Origin: Corylus avellana
Lineage: Eukaryota > Streptophyta > Magnoliopsida > Fagales > Betulaceae
Length of the DNA: 64,000 nucleotides
Direction: 5' to 3'
NCBI RefSeq assembly: GCF_901000735.1
Contig: NC_081549.1
Coordinates: 21,961,584-22,025,583, forward strand
Shown piece by piece: positions 42,601 through 54,750 of the stretch. Numbering within the stretch: the stretch's first letter is position 1; the number at the start of each line of letters is the position of its first letter. Made by a program: the position numbers and the translations under genes. The notes beneath the pieces are model-generated. The model was not told the DNA's origin. It was given only the letters and a program-made list of their open reading frames with translations, and did not search any database.

Positions 42601-43148
42601 TCATGGGTCAAATCCCCCCGTCTCTTGGAAAATTGAGTAACTTGGAGTCACTTGACTTGTCAAGTAACAAGCTGACAGGTGAGATTCCATTCCAACTTGC
42701 AGATGGTCTTATTTTCCTATCAGTCCTTAACCTTTCGTTCAATCAATTGGTGGGAAAGATTCCACAGATCAAGCAATTTGCTACATTCTCGGAAACTTCC
42801 TATGAAGGGAACATAGGATTATGTGGCATTACTTTGAAAGAAAAATGTACACGTGAAGAGCCAAGATCATCGCCTCCAACATCTGAAGAAACTCATTCGA
42901 ATTCTAGAAATGCGATTGACTGGAACTTTTTGAGTGTTGAATTGGGATTTATTTTCGGCCTTGGGATTGTTATTGGACCTCTAATGTTTTGGAAGAGGTG
43001 GAGGATATGCTACTACAAACATGCTGATGACATCTTTTTCAAGATGTTCCCTCAACTATATATTAAAATAGAAAATCGTCAAAGACAAGCACACAAGAAT
43101 CTAGGACGGAGGCATTTAGTGATGAACAATGCAATCAGGTTAATTTGA
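39687..43148 (+). pseudogene. RLP-F: full-length Ve1-like receptor-like protein with one nonsense codon
   Basis: 1154 codons including the final stop, in one frame except for TAA at 41352-41354 (codon 556). The other copies read TCA here (CTTTCAGATCTTGATC in RLP-C, CTTTAACTTCTTGATC here). The stop sits in mid-ectodomain, so a truncated product would hold about half of the LRRs. Domains otherwise as in RLP-C: signal peptide, LRRNT_2 with DCCSWAGVSC, LRRs, island with YYQDVITVTMKG, transmembrane helix, tail. An extra T after GGAGGCAT changes the ending from RRH-stop to a ten-residue longer tail (LVMNNAIRLI). It is the closest relative of RLP-C in the window, with matching 5' and 3' flanks. Confidence 0.85.
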
Positions 43149-43848
43149 CTCTTCTTTTTTGTCCATTTAATTGAATGTGAATGTTGTCTTAAAGGGAGTT
43201 TGTACTTTTTTATATATATATATACTTTTCTTATATTAGATTTGCAGGTGACTTAAGAGTGCTCATGGAATGTGGAAGCCAAAGTAAGTCATGCTGATTG
43301 GTGTCACACTTGCCTTGACAATTCACATATGGGATGAAGAATTACACAATAGTGATCACTATTGTATATTAGTACTCGAATTCTAGTGTAAGATTTGTAA
43401 TATTAGTCTATACTCATCCATCCAATGTGTAGTTCTAGTGATTACGTAAAACGTTCGCACTACCAAGTTCATTGGGATGCCACTTTTGTATCTCACTGAG
43501 TACGTAGTGGTATGTTTGTATTCTATTTTTGTTTTTCACCGAGTTGTGTGCTTCTTCATAAAGATGATGCTTTTCAGATGCTTTGATATTCTTGCATGTG
43601 TTTCTTTTAAGTCCTTAAATGTTCTTGAGGATCTTTATAGAAAAGAAGTTGAGAGATCTAAAGATTGCATTAGTACAATTATTTCAGCGTAAAATAATAG
43701 AAAAACTATATTCCTACATTATAATCTCAAGTTGTGAACCATATTATATAATGTTCATCCAATAAAAGCTAGAAAATATTCTTCTACACAAGCGGTGAGG
43801 AGTTTGGATTAATGTATAAATTAAATTCCGAATATACTACCTACTTGT
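43149..43848. other. Downstream flank of RLP-F
   Basis: Family-type 3' flank with TTTGCAGGTGACTTAAGAG, collinear with 25380-25990. It stops at CTACCTACTTGTG, where the LINE poly-A (poly-T here) begins. Confidence 0.65.
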
Positions 43849-43899
43849 GTTTTTTTTTTTTTTTTTGAGAGGAGAAAAATAATCTTATTCATGAAAATA

Positions 43900-44340
43900 T
43901 CAGACAAGATGAGCAGAAAGCTCAGTTGAAACAAGATCAGAGATACAGTCCGGAATTGAATAATTCCAAATGCAATCCATGATCAGTCTTGTGGCCTCCT
44001 TAGCAAGTTTGTGGGCCCCGTTATTGGCATTCCTACTCACATAACTGATTTGCCATCGAGGAAAATCCCTTAGGAGGGACCTTGTGTCGTCCACGAGCTG
44101 GCTGAATTTACTGCACGTCGGGTCCCTTGCCAGAATGGCATTGATTACTACCTGAGCATCACCTTCCACTATTAAACTGAGAATGCCCAGATCCTTACAA
44201 AACCAAACTCCTTCAAAGAAAGCCATGGCCTCAGCTGCAGTGGGTTCCAGGAATCCAGACTTCGTGACACTTCTTGCAGCCGTTACCCATCCTTCATGAT
44301 CTCTCACCAAAACACCCACTCCGATCCGGCCATTCCTCAT
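43900..44340 (-). pseudogene. LINE RNase H domain
   Basis: 146 codons with GVGVLVRDHEGWV, EAMAFFEGVWFCKDLGI, VEGDAQVVINAI and VSRNANNGAHKLAKEA, the usual blocks of the RVT_3-type RNase H of plant LINEs. Asp and Glu positions (RDHEG, EAMA, EGD) are kept. It is separated from the RT by stop codons (for example around 44377). Confidence 0.8.
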
Positions 44341-45302
44341 ATCAAGGGTAACATCACAGTTTACTTTAAGCCACCCCTAAGGTGGTTTCTTCCATTGTTG
44401 CTGGGCCTCCACCCGAAGAGTATGCTTTGGTAAACTGATCATATTAACCTGTTGGACTTCATCTACTGTTTTCCCAACCGCAAGCATGAGTTCATTGGGG
44501 TGTGTAAAAACCCCTTCGTGGATCCATTTGCTTCTTTTGAACCAAAGCCGCCTAGCAGTTTCGATAAAAATCTCAATTTCATTTCCCACCCCTTTTTGAA
44601 AGATGCCCTCAGCAACCTGGAAAAAATCAGAAGTGGGAAAATAACTTTTCTGAAAAATCTTCTCACTAGCCCCCCCTTATTGCGATGCATCCCCAGAGAA
44701 CATGGAAAGTAGTTTCAACTTTCGTCTCACAGAAGAGGCATGATGGATCATTGATTACTTTCTCCTCACCAAGTTATCCCGTGTGGGGAGTAGATTGTGG
44801 CATGCCCTCCAAAAGAAATTCTTCCAAGAGTTTGGGATACTCATTTGCCACATCCTTCTCCATATATCACTCCCATCAACTCTCCTGGAACACTCAGCAG
44901 AATATAGTGATTCCTGCTCCTTTGCTATGTGGTAGGCATTGCGTACAGAGAACTCTCCCCTGGCAGAGCCTCTCCAAATTTGAGTTCAGGCTGATTACTT
45001 AAGCTAATTGAAATACTCTGAATCACCTGGACTTCCTCTGGGCTGAAAATCTCCTCCAACAAAGGTTGCTTCCACCAATGGGCATCTAGGTCAATTAAAT
45101 TACTGACCCTTGCGTCTGCTGCCAAGATTTTTTGGGTGGATTGGACACAATAAGTACTAGGTGTAGGAAGCCATTTGTCACCCCAAATGTGCACACTAGC
45201 CCCATTCCCAATTCTCCAAATTAAACTCTCTATTACAAGTGACAAAGTGCTTTGACTACTTCTCCACGCAAAAGAAGGTTTGTTCCCCACTTGTGCCTCT
45301 CG

Positions 45303-46690
45303 GACGGAACAAGTTGGCTAATACTTCGCCTTCAAAATTCTAGCAATAAGGCTATTTTCCTCCTTCCACAACCGCCAACATTACTTGGCAAGTAGGGCTT
45401 TGTTAAAACAATGAAGATCTCGGAACCACATTCCCCCCCGTGCTTTCGAGATGCCATTCTCCCCCAACTCATCCAATGAATCCGAGTGTCGTTTGCTTGA
45501 TGACCCCACCAAAATTTCTACATAAGGGAGTTGATATCATTACAGAGACCCTTCGGTAGCATGAACACACTCATGCTATAGGTAGGTATGGCTTGGATGA
45601 CCGCCTTCAAGAGGATTTCCTTACTCACTTGGGATAGGAATTTTAGCTTCCAATCTTGAAGACGTTTCCAAACCCTATCCTTGATGCTATTAAAAGCTCT
45701 CATTCTAGACTTCCCCACAAGGGCCGGTAGGCCTAGATAAGTATCATATCTTTGTGACGATGGAATCCCTGCTACTGCCAATATTCTCCTTTTATCCTCT
45801 ATAGGGGTATTCCTGCTAAAAAATATAGCAGTCTTCTCCCTATTTAAACGTTGCCCCGATGCTTGTTCATAAGTGCTGAGCAAAGAGGATAATCTCATCC
45901 AATGGTTGTGGTCCGCCTTACAAAAAAGAAGGCTATCATTTGCAAAGAACAAATGATAAATACGAGGCCCCCTTTTTGAAGTTGAAACCCCCATCAATAG
46001 GCCCTCATCATCCGCCCTTGACAACATAGAACTCAAGGCTTCTGCACAAATCAGGGATAGATACAGTGAAATAGGATCACCCTAACGTATACCACGAGAA
46101 GGGAAAATTCGTCCCACCGGGTCACCATTTACAAGCACCGAATAGCTTGTGGTTCTCACACACATCATCAATAGATTGATCCACTTCTCCGCAAATCCCA
46201 TTCGCCTCAAAATAGCCTCCAAGAAATTCCATTCCACCCTATCGTAGGCCTTACTCATATTAAGTTTGACTGCCATATACCCCTTCTTATCATACATTCT
46301 AGAATGCATAGTATGAAGAGTTTCATACGCAGCCAAGATATTATTAGTTATCAAACGCCCTAGAACAAACGCACTCTGAAAAGGTGAGATAATAACATGA
46401 AGCACATTCTTTAGCCTATTAGCCAGGACCTTAGAGATAATTTTATAAAGGACATTGCAAAGGCTAATAGGTCTAAAATCAGTCACACAAGAAGGATTAT
46501 ATTTTTTCGGGATGAGAGCAATATAAGTAAAATTTAAATCAATACTAATGGATCCCGAATTAAGTGAGTTTAGAACAACTTTGCAAACCTCTTTTCCCAC
46601 AATGTCCCAATGGTCCTGATAAAAGCCTGCAGAGAGGCCATCCGGGCCCAAAGCCTTTAAAGGAGACATTTGACCAAGGGCTGTGAGCAC
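45303..46690 (-). pseudogene. LINE reverse transcriptase domain
   Basis: Blocks in order: LGPDGLSAGFYQDHW, IALIPKK, DFRPISLCNVLYKIISKVL, FQSAFVLGR, KLNMSKAYDRVEW, then a TAG at 46082-46084 in place of the Gln of the RQGDP block, then GDPISLYL and HLFFANDSLLF. The catalytic FADD motif reads FAND (Asn codon at 45938-45940). With one stop and a changed catalytic Asp it is non-functional. A further stop follows near 45518. Confidence 0.9.
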
Positions 46691-48167
46691 TTCTTCGTAG
46701 GGTAAAATCTGCCAACAAAATTCTGTTCATATCGTCTGTGACTCTCCCTGCCAGACCAAACAAGCAAGATTCCATATTCCTAGGGGATTTGGCTGTGAAT
46801 AAACAATTGTAATAACGAACAAAAGCTGCCCTGATTTCCTCCTGCTGCATCCACATGTGGCCCCATTCATCGCAAATACTCCAAATACGGTTTTGTTGCC
46901 TCTTCTGATTTGCACTAGCACGAAAGAATTTAGTATTCATGTCCCCCTTTTTAAGCCACAATTCTTTTGACCTTTGCTGCCAGCGTATGTCCTCTTGCTC
47001 GAGAAGGGAATGCAAATCCCTTTGAAGTTGTTGCACTTGGTTGCTGGCTGTGGGGCCCTCAGTTCCCTGAAGCTCAGTCAAAAGCTCACTTTTTCTTTTT
47101 ATTTCATGCTCACTTTGACCCTTCTTTCCAGAATTCCAAAAAGCTAGGCTCCCTTTACAGCTAGCAAGTTTCCCATACAGGTTTTGCCACTTGTCCCCAT
47201 GATGGAATTTTTTCCTCCATATGTGGGTAATGATTTCTTTGCATTCTTTTTCTAGTCTCCACTGTGCCTCATATCTAAACCTCCTTCTAGCCCTTCTTCG
47301 ACCTCCATTGTCATCAAGATTAATTAGTATCGGGTTGTGATCTGAACTAAGAGCTCCTTCAACGTAAACTCCCATGTTGGGGTATTTTTCACACCATTCC
47401 GACGTTGCCACCACTCGATCCAACCTTTCTTGGATGAAAGCATCCCCCTCCCGGCCATTATGCCAAGTGTACTTTGGTCCCCGAGCCCCTAAATCAGCCA
47501 ACTCGCAGAAGTTTAGCGTGTTCTTGAAATCTTCCATCAATCCCCGAGCTCTCCTACCACCACCATATTTTTCTGATATGTCGAGGATTTCGTTGAAATC
47601 ACCCACACACAACGACGGTTCCGGTTGTAAGTGGGCAATATGTCTAAGCAAACTCCACGCCTTACACCTCTTACTCTGCTCCAGGTGTCCATAGAAGCCC
47701 GTAAATTTCCAAAAAGCGTCTCCCCTCGTAAACATAATTTTAGCATTAATATGTCGATGACTAAAATTTTGAATTTCTAACCCAACCTCTTTATTCCATA
47801 GGAGAGCAAGTCCGCCACTTTTTACTACGCAATCCACCACAAACATATTGCCAAAGCCCATTTGGTATTTAATCCTCTCCATTTTACCTTGCCTCATCTT
47901 GGTTTCCATAAGGAAAACCACTTTGGGTTTCTTCACCTTCACTATCCGGCGTAGGTCTCGAACTGCTCGGGGGTTCCCAAGCCCCCGACAGTTCCATCTT
48001 TTTATTATCGTAGCCGCCGCCATTCCCAAGTGGTTCAAACCCGTCTGTACTGACACGTATTCCTCCATGGGTGTTCTCCTACCCCGTTTGTCTCGTCCCT
48101 CTAAGTCTGTTTCACCAGAAAGTGCCCGTTTTTCGACTGCCGACTGCACACCAGTTCCAATGATCAC
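46560..48167 (-). pseudogene. LINE endonuclease domain and linker to RT
   Basis: Open for 535 codons. The APE-type endonuclease blocks are WNCRGLGNPRAVRDL, VVFLMETKM, GDFNEILDISEKYGG, LGARGPKYTWHNGREG, QERLDRVVA and SSDHNPILINL. The Asp-His pair of SDH and the Glu of MET are present. A frameshift near 46690 separates it from the RT. Confidence 0.9.
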
Positions 48168-48494
48168 TGGAAAAGATTGACCCGCACGAGCACGTCTCTT
48201 CCATGTGATAACAGACTAGCTATGCGTGCTACCCCTCTTACATGGGCTGGCCTGTTTAGTGGCCCCAGTCTCCAACACCACATCATACCCAAGTGGGCCA
48301 TTTTGACTCCCCTCCTCTTCAAGGCCCAACGGCAGTGGGGCATCCGGTCCATAGAGTGGGTCCACATGGGTTATGGAAATACCCCCATCTGGCATTGATT
48401 TCTTTCCCAACTTCTTAAATTCTTGCACCTCCAAAATTGGAAAGCTTTGATTCTTCCCCTTTCTGTGAGAACCCCCAGCTACCACCTTCCTGAC

Positions 48495-49033
48495 TTACGA
48501 CTCAATATTTGCTCCATTAATATTTCCCATAGCAAGATCCTCCAATATTCCTTCCGTTACCAGCCCACATTCAATATCTTCCATAATTCCTTCTGTTACC
48601 TTTCCGCAATCCACTCCCTTCGAATCCCCATTAATTTCTCCGTGAAATCCGCCCGAAAAACTGGAACTTTCCGAACCCATACCTGTCCGGCCCCTCACCG
48701 CCGATCTGGAGAAACCCTCTCGGTGATCTCTTTCAGAATTGTTCCCTCCACACTGCAGTCCATTCTGGTTACCCGCAACACCACTGCCCTTTGTTTCTTC
48801 TGTGCTCACCTTAGTTGTAGTCTCCAACTCATCCCCACGGCCTCTGTTAAAGTGGCGAGCAGGAGATGCCACCCACATCCACGGCCCATATTGGGTTTCT
48901 CCTCCCTGAAACCGAGCTTCATTCGCTTCATACAACCCGCCTTGCCATGGCTGACCAACCCACAATGGAAGCAAAAACGAGGTAGTCGTTCATATTGAAA
49001 AGTGACCAGCTCTGATTTCCCCATAATTTGCAA
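48495..49033 (-). pseudogene. LINE ORF1 (gag-like) remnant with zinc knuckle
   Basis: Minus strand reads YERLPRFCFHCGLVSHGKAG with the CCHC knuckle, then a frame change into the hydrophilic C-terminal part of ORF1 (48974-48495). A TAA precedes the knuckle (ARGR-stop). The N-terminal DUF4283-type part is missing. Confidence 0.75.
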
Positions 49034-49069
49034 TTACCTCCCCCTTGCCAGAGCTTTGGTCAAGTCTAT

Positions 49070-49957
49070 TGTGTTAGTTCTTGTGTTGGCTTAATTCAGT
49101 TTCAAAATGTAGAAACTACTGTTTATGGGCTCAAACACTGATATAGAATACTCAGAATCCAATCTCCGCCGTTCATAATGTAGACTCATGTGTCATGAAC
49201 GTTCCTGCAAAATTTCAGCTCAATTAGACCACAAACATCCATCGATCGGAGTTGTTGATCAAGGTTGGACAACATTTCCAGAATGTTGTTTCACCCATTG
49301 CATGCCCGGTCCGGACAGGCCTTCCCCGGGTCCGGACCGCATTTTCAAAAACTACATTTTTGCTCCGCAAGGCCGTGTCCGGACAGCCCATTAACCTGTC
49401 CGGACACCCTGTACCTATTATGCCCAAAAACCTATTTTTAGTGGGCCTAGGTCTAGGGTTTGATGTACTGATATATATACATCATTGTAGAAGAGAGAGG
49501 TATGAATTTTCACCCCCAAAGAGTTCGTCGGATGCTATGCTAAGAGAGATCCTATGTGGTGAGCGTTAAATTGAATCTCTTAGAGTTTTAGTTATTCCTT
49601 TGATAAATCTACGGTTGAAAAGTTTATCGGAGTTCCGGTAAAAGGAAATCATATAGAAGAATTGTGCCAGATGTTCTGGAAATGGCTACTGTGGTAGAAG
49701 TCAAGTGGGTCACTTGTCGTGTGCAAGGAAGAGTCAATTGCAAAGGTTTTGTAATCATTCTTGTATTCCTTATTCTTCTTATAGTGGATTGATTTCCTGG
49801 GTTTGGCTACCCCGGAGAGGTTTTATATTTAGAGAGTTCTCTAAATGGTTTCCTCTTCGTAACCAAATATCTGTGTTCTTGATTGTTTATTACTTACTTG
49901 TGTTTGGTTGAATATTAACTGTTAGGTTAAATCTTATTCCGCATAATCTTTGTGAAA
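49070..49957 (+). mobile_element. LTR fragment inserted in the LINE, running into the gap
   Basis: Starts TGTGTTAGTTC exactly where the LINE ORF1 reading breaks. It holds the GTGGATTGATTTCCTGGG, TTGGCTACCCCGGAGAGG and CTCTTCGTAACCAAATATC blocks typical of the end region of long plant copia-type (SIRE/Maximus-like) LTRs in sense orientation. It also has repeated GTCCGGAC motifs (49309-49410). The 3' boundary and the internal region are in the gap. Confidence 0.55.
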
Positions 49958-50781
49958 NNNNNNNNNNNNNNNNNNNNNNNNNNNNNNNNNNNNNNNNNNN
50001 NNNNNNNNNNNNNNNNNNNNNNNNNNNNNNNNNNNNNNNNNNNNNNNNNNNNNNNNNNNNNNNNNNNNNNNNNNNNNNNNNNNNNNNNNNNNNNNNNNNN
50101 NNNNNNNNNNNNNNNNNNNNNNNNNNNNNNNNNNNNNNNNNNNNNNNNNNNNNNNNNNNNNNNNNNNNNNNNNNNNNNNNNNNNNNNNNNNNNNNNNNNN
50201 NNNNNNNNNNNNNNNNNNNNNNNNNNNNNNNNNNNNNNNNNNNNNNNNNNNNNNNNNNNNNNNNNNNNNNNNNNNNNNNNNNNNNNNNNNNNNNNNNNNN
50301 NNNNNNNNNNNNNNNNNNNNNNNNNNNNNNNNNNNNNNNNNNNNNNNNNNNNNNNNNNNNNNNNNNNNNNNNNNNNNNNNNNNNNNNNNNNNNNNNNNNN
50401 NNNNNNNNNNNNNNNNNNNNNNNNNNNNNNNNNNNNNNNNNNNNNNNNNNNNNNNNNNNNNNNNNNNNNNNNNNNNNNNNNNNNNNNNNNNNNNNNNNNN
50501 NNNNNNNNNNNNNNNNNNNNNNNNNNNNNNNNNNNNNNNNNNNNNNNNNNNNNNNNNNNNNNNNNNNNNNNNNNNNNNNNNNNNNNNNNNNNNNNNNNNN
50601 NNNNNNNNNNNNNNNNNNNNNNNNNNNNNNNNNNNNNNNNNNNNNNNNNNNNNNNNNNNNNNNNNNNNNNNNNNNNNNNNNNNNNNNNNNNNNNNNNNNN
50701 NNNNNNNNNNNNNNNNNNNNNNNNNNNNNNNNNNNNNNNNNNNNNNNNNNNNNNNNNNNNNNNNNNNNNNNNNNNNNNNNN
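49958..50781. other. Assembly gap, 824 N
   Basis: Run of N. Any open frames through it are artefacts. Confidence 0.95.
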
Positions 50782-52789
50782 GTGTGAGGAGAAATATAAA
50801 AACATAAAAAAATGGCGTAGAGAAAGAATTTTGTTCTCCAAATTTAATAGTAAATTTTAAAGATGTCCTTATTATATCATAACCAAACGTAACGTTAAAA
50901 TCAAGTAAATCCATTATTGTGGTTGTGGAAAGAACGCTGCTACGAGTATATTATGCTTTTTGAGAAGTCAAGAAAACCGTAAACCTAACGCTCAAGCCTC
51001 GTGCCAGCGTGGCATTTACCAAGTAGGAAGACTTTTACAGTCAAGCAAAGCCTGATCTTTCCAATCCAGCTAGAGGACGTATGGAAGACTTATAGAGTCG
51101 AGCAAAGCAACCATTATTATTGTGCTTGTGGAAATTACGCAACCACTTAGCACTAGAGTATGAAACGAATCCTCTCCATTGAAGAGCATCGATTAATTAT
51201 TGCAATTAGGATATTAAAATTCAATGCTAACACTATTAATAGACCAAATTAAACAACCCGATTTAACATGTAGAATAAGCTGAGAACAAATCTACGAAAA
51301 ATCACGACTTGGGTCTTTTTAAAATAGAAACCATTTTAAAAATAGAAACTATTTTCTAAAAAATAAAGAGGCTTTTTAAGTTAAATCAAAAATATTTTCC
51401 GTTGACTATTATTTTTCGTAGCACCAAACACTCGAAAATACGAAAAACAATTTGTGAAAATCATTTTACACCAAAACAGACGGAGCCTAAAATTTGTAAT
51501 ATTACTCTATAGTCTATGCTAATCATCTTCTGGCTGAGTTTATCTAAAAGTTTTTCCATCAATTTTTTATCAACTGATGCCAATGAAGCTCATGATCAGT
51601 CTAGAAATTAAGCTAGGATGATCTGACCTTCTAAACCAGAATTCAAGTAAATAGTGTTGGCAACTATAGCAAACTACACGCCAACTTCAAAATGTGCGGT
51701 TTTTTTAAAAAAATAAATAAATAAAAAATTAGCGATTTTAAATTGCAGTTAATGAAAAATAGATTTTGATCAAAACCATAGGTTAACATTTGGTAAATTA
51801 CAGTAAAATTGTGCATTTTTTAAAAATGCACTTCTTATTTGGAGTTTGAAAAGGTGAAAAAAATAATTTTTTCAAATAGCTTTTTTTCTAAACGTACTTC
51901 CAAACATCCTCATGTAAAATATTTTTGGTGAAAAAACATCCTGAATACCTTGTGACCACCACGTACACCTCATCATCATGCATTCATGCCCTTCTCACAT
52001 TGGCTGAATCGACAACACCTAGATATATAGACATAGACTCTCATCAAACCAGTTGGCCAACACGCGCAAACAACGTACTGTCATTTTCCAACCAAAACGT
52101 AAACCCAACGCTAAAGCCTCGTGGGCTTCCCTCGTGTTAAGGGTATTTTGAATCATTGAAAAAGTGTAGAGGAAAACTTTGTCTCTTTCTTAAAACAAAT
52201 GCATGTATGTAAAATTGTGAAGCTGTTGCAGTACTTCTCTGTCGGCTCTGGTTTCTTAAATATAACATGAATTTAATGAGCAGTGCATTATTTATTACCA
52301 ACATTTTTCTCCTATATTTTCGAATCATTGCTACAAATTAATTGATCTCTCTCGATGTTTGTGCAATTAAATTGTTGAGGCCGATGTTTTTGGAATAGGA
52401 TCCTCTTTGTCATCTGAAATGGAGAATTCCTTGACAGATTGAGATTTTTAGTAATTTTTTTTTTAAGTTATTAACAATTTGGGTAATAATTATGAGAGAG
52501 TTGATATGAAATTCATTTAGTCAAATAAATTTTAAATTGTCAGTTAAATACATAGGTGGGTCTCATGAAGACTCTTTCACCTTATTACTTGAATTACTAG
52601 TAATTTAAACAACAAAATTGTTTGAAATCTTTATCACTTCTCGACATGATGATTAATGTTATTGATTTTATTTTTTTATTCCTGTTTTCAATAATCATTA
52701 TTATTATTATTATTTTTTTAAAAAAAAAACAAGTGAATTGGTCATTTATGTGCTGTCATCAATCAAAGAAATGAAAGAAATTATATTCC
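50782..52789. other. Intergenic with RLP promoter-module relics and decayed MITE-like sequence
   Basis: Modules at 50911-51005 (CCATTATTGTGGTTGTGGAA, GCTTTTTGAGAAGTCAAG with AGTCAA at 50966-50971) and 51112-51150 (ATTATTATTGTGCTTGTGGA) have no RLP behind them. 51370-51480 (ACCAAACACTCGAAAATACG) and 51690-51910 look like old MITE remnants. No gene seen. Confidence 0.5.
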
Positions 52790-53464
52790 GGACAAAGTTT
52801 TCCTCCAAACTAGGTTGGAGGAAATTCCTCCAACTTAGTCTCTAAAATTGACATGTGTCCTCAAACATGTGATTCTCACATGTTTTTTTTAATACCCTAA
52901 TTTCCACAAACTATAGTTAACTCCACCGTTAGTTTCTCTCTCTCACATTCTCTCTATCTCTCTCTCTATCTCTCTCTCTCTCACACGTTCTCTCTCTCTC
53001 CTTCCCCTCCCACACGAGACCAAGCTGTCTTTGCAACCAAAAAAATCTCTCCATGGAGTTTTCCAGTGAGCTGTATTGTTGGACATGTTAAATCTGATTG
53101 ATAGTTTAACTACAGCTCTTCCCCACCATGTTTTGTAGCCCCTCCTCACATTGCAAGCCCAGATCTCCACTGCTTGGTATTCAACTTTCACAGCATCCTC
53201 TTAGGGCATGTACTTGCGTTGGCTGCAATTCTGGATTCTGGTGGTGGTCTGTGGTAGGAAGATTTTTTGGGTTGGAAAGATAGCTTGGTCTCGTGTGGGA
53301 GGGGAAGGAGAGAGAGAGAAACTAACGGTGGAATTAACTATAGTTTGTGGAAAATAGGGTATTAAAAAAAACATGTGAGAAGCACATGTTTGAGGACACA
53401 TGTCAATTTTAGAGACCAGGTTTGAAGAAATTCCTCCAACCTAGTTTGGAGGAAAATTTTGTCC
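52790..53464. mobile_element. Long-TIR MITE-like element, 675 bp
   Basis: Starts GGACAAAGTTTTCCTCCAAA and ends with its near complement at 53464. The arms (about 52790-53047 and 53259-53464) pair along their length, including CAACTATAGTTTGTGG-type and ACATGTGAG-type blocks, with a CT expansion in the left arm (52935-53010). The 211-bp centre is unique. No transposase, and I could not identify a target duplication. Confidence 0.75.
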
Positions 53465-53645
53465 TTAATATATTGTGACTGACATCTAAAAGCACACCCC
53501 CCACATAATTAGGCCTCCAGAAGCTCAATAATTCGTTATATATATATATATATATATATACCCATTAATATATTGTGACTGACAGTTGAAAGCACACCCC
53601 CCACATAATTAGGCCTCCAGAAGCTCAATAATTCGTTATATATAT
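53465..53645 (+). repeat. 100-bp tandem duplication with (AT)n
   Basis: TTAATATATTGTGACTGACA starts at 53465 and again at 53565. Both units contain AAGCACACCCCCCACATAAT and AGCTCAATAATTCGTTATAT; the first ends in an expanded (TA)n. Confidence 0.85.
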
Positions 53646-54218
53646 TCAGACATGCAAGACTATAGACGCATTTTGGATATATAGAAAGCTCCGGGGCAAA
53701 TTAAGTAGTAGACGATAATGGTTTGCTTGATTTTCAAAGTCTTCCAATTAAGTCTGCATATATGTTGAGTTTCAAAACTCGTGTGGGGGCCCGGCTTGCC
53801 GATTGAAATTTGAGTGATGATCATCGGAGAAGACTCAAAAGCATTTATTGTACAGATGTTCAACCAAAACGTGTATTGAGTTTCCAACCTGGTGTTAAGG
53901 CAATTGCTGATTGAGATTTGAGGGATTACTTTTCTCTCCCTCCGCCATATAATAAATAATTAAGCAATATTCCCAGTTTATGTACACTTCATACACTCGG
54001 AGATCAACTCTCATTATTAAGCCTTTGCTACCTCTTTTTCTACGCTTTGATCAGTTGCCATATCTGAGTGCTTTTCGATCTGTCAGCCACCACAGGCATC
54101 TGCTACACCCCCAAAATGTAATGTACTCTTCGCTCTTAATTACTCTCTTGAGCCCATCTGTAACTACTTTCATTAACTCTTCTTCAACTCATTATATATT
54201 GTACGTGTGGGTGTCTCT

Positions 54219-54249
<31 letters not shown>

Positions 54250-54259
54250 GCAGCCTCCA
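53646..54259. other. Upstream region and leader of RLP-G
   Basis: AACCAAAACGTGTATTGAG near 53872 is a decayed promoter module, CATATAATAAATAA at 53946 a weak TATA region. AAAAT/GTAATG at about 54116 opens the 5'UTR intron, which holds a (TA)n microsatellite (54219-54246) and ends at ATGCAG (54253). Confidence 0.55.
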
Positions 54260-54750
54260 ATGAGAATCTGGCTCTTTTCATGGCTTTTCTTGATGCCCAT
54301 GATATGCTTACTTTGCATCAGCTTCTGTATCTCTGCTGCGTCTGGCCAATGCCTTGGTGATCAACAATCTTTGCTGCTCCAATTGAAGAATAGCCTCGTA
54401 TTTGACAATGCTTCATCCACAAAACTGGTGCACTGGAATCAAAGTGTCGATTATTGTTCATGGAAAGGTGTAAGTTGCCACGAGGGACGTGTTATTGGTC
54501 TCGACCTGACCAATGAATCCCTTTCAGGTGGACTTGATAATTCAAGCAGCCTCTTTGGTCTTCAATATCTCCAACACCTGGGTTTGGCTTCTAACAACTT
54601 TTCTTCCGAGATTCCATCCCAATTTGACAAGCTCACCAACTTGAGTTATTTGAACCTTTCAAATGGTGGCTTTAAGTCTTTCAAAAATTTGCAATCCTTT
54701 ATGTTCTCTTATTCTGGGTTTAATTAATGAAACTTTTCCAGAAAGGATCT

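Larger units (their letters stand above)
43849..49069 (-). mobile_element. L1-type LINE with RNase H, degenerate, 5' part cut off
   Basis: On the minus strand, in order: ORF1 zinc knuckle (CFHCGLVSHGKAGC), APE-type endonuclease, reverse transcriptase, zf-RVT-like region, RNase H and a poly-A tail (poly-T at 43850-43866). The body carries stops and frame shifts. At 49070 the ORF1 reading (LTKALARG) is cut by an LTR element, so the 5' end lies beyond the gap or is lost. Inserted in the RLP-F downstream flank. Confidence 0.9.

Noticed and set aside
43839..49901. TACTTGTGTTT occurs before the LINE poly-T (about 43842) and again at about 49892, suggesting a LINE target duplication.
   Set aside because: The right copy lies inside the LTR-like sequence, and the expected continuation of the empty site (TCTCAAAATAAGC) does not follow it. 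The match is short and T-rich, so chance is likely.
49927..50914. Open frames of about 300 codons on both strands.
   Set aside because: They consist almost entirely of the N gap.
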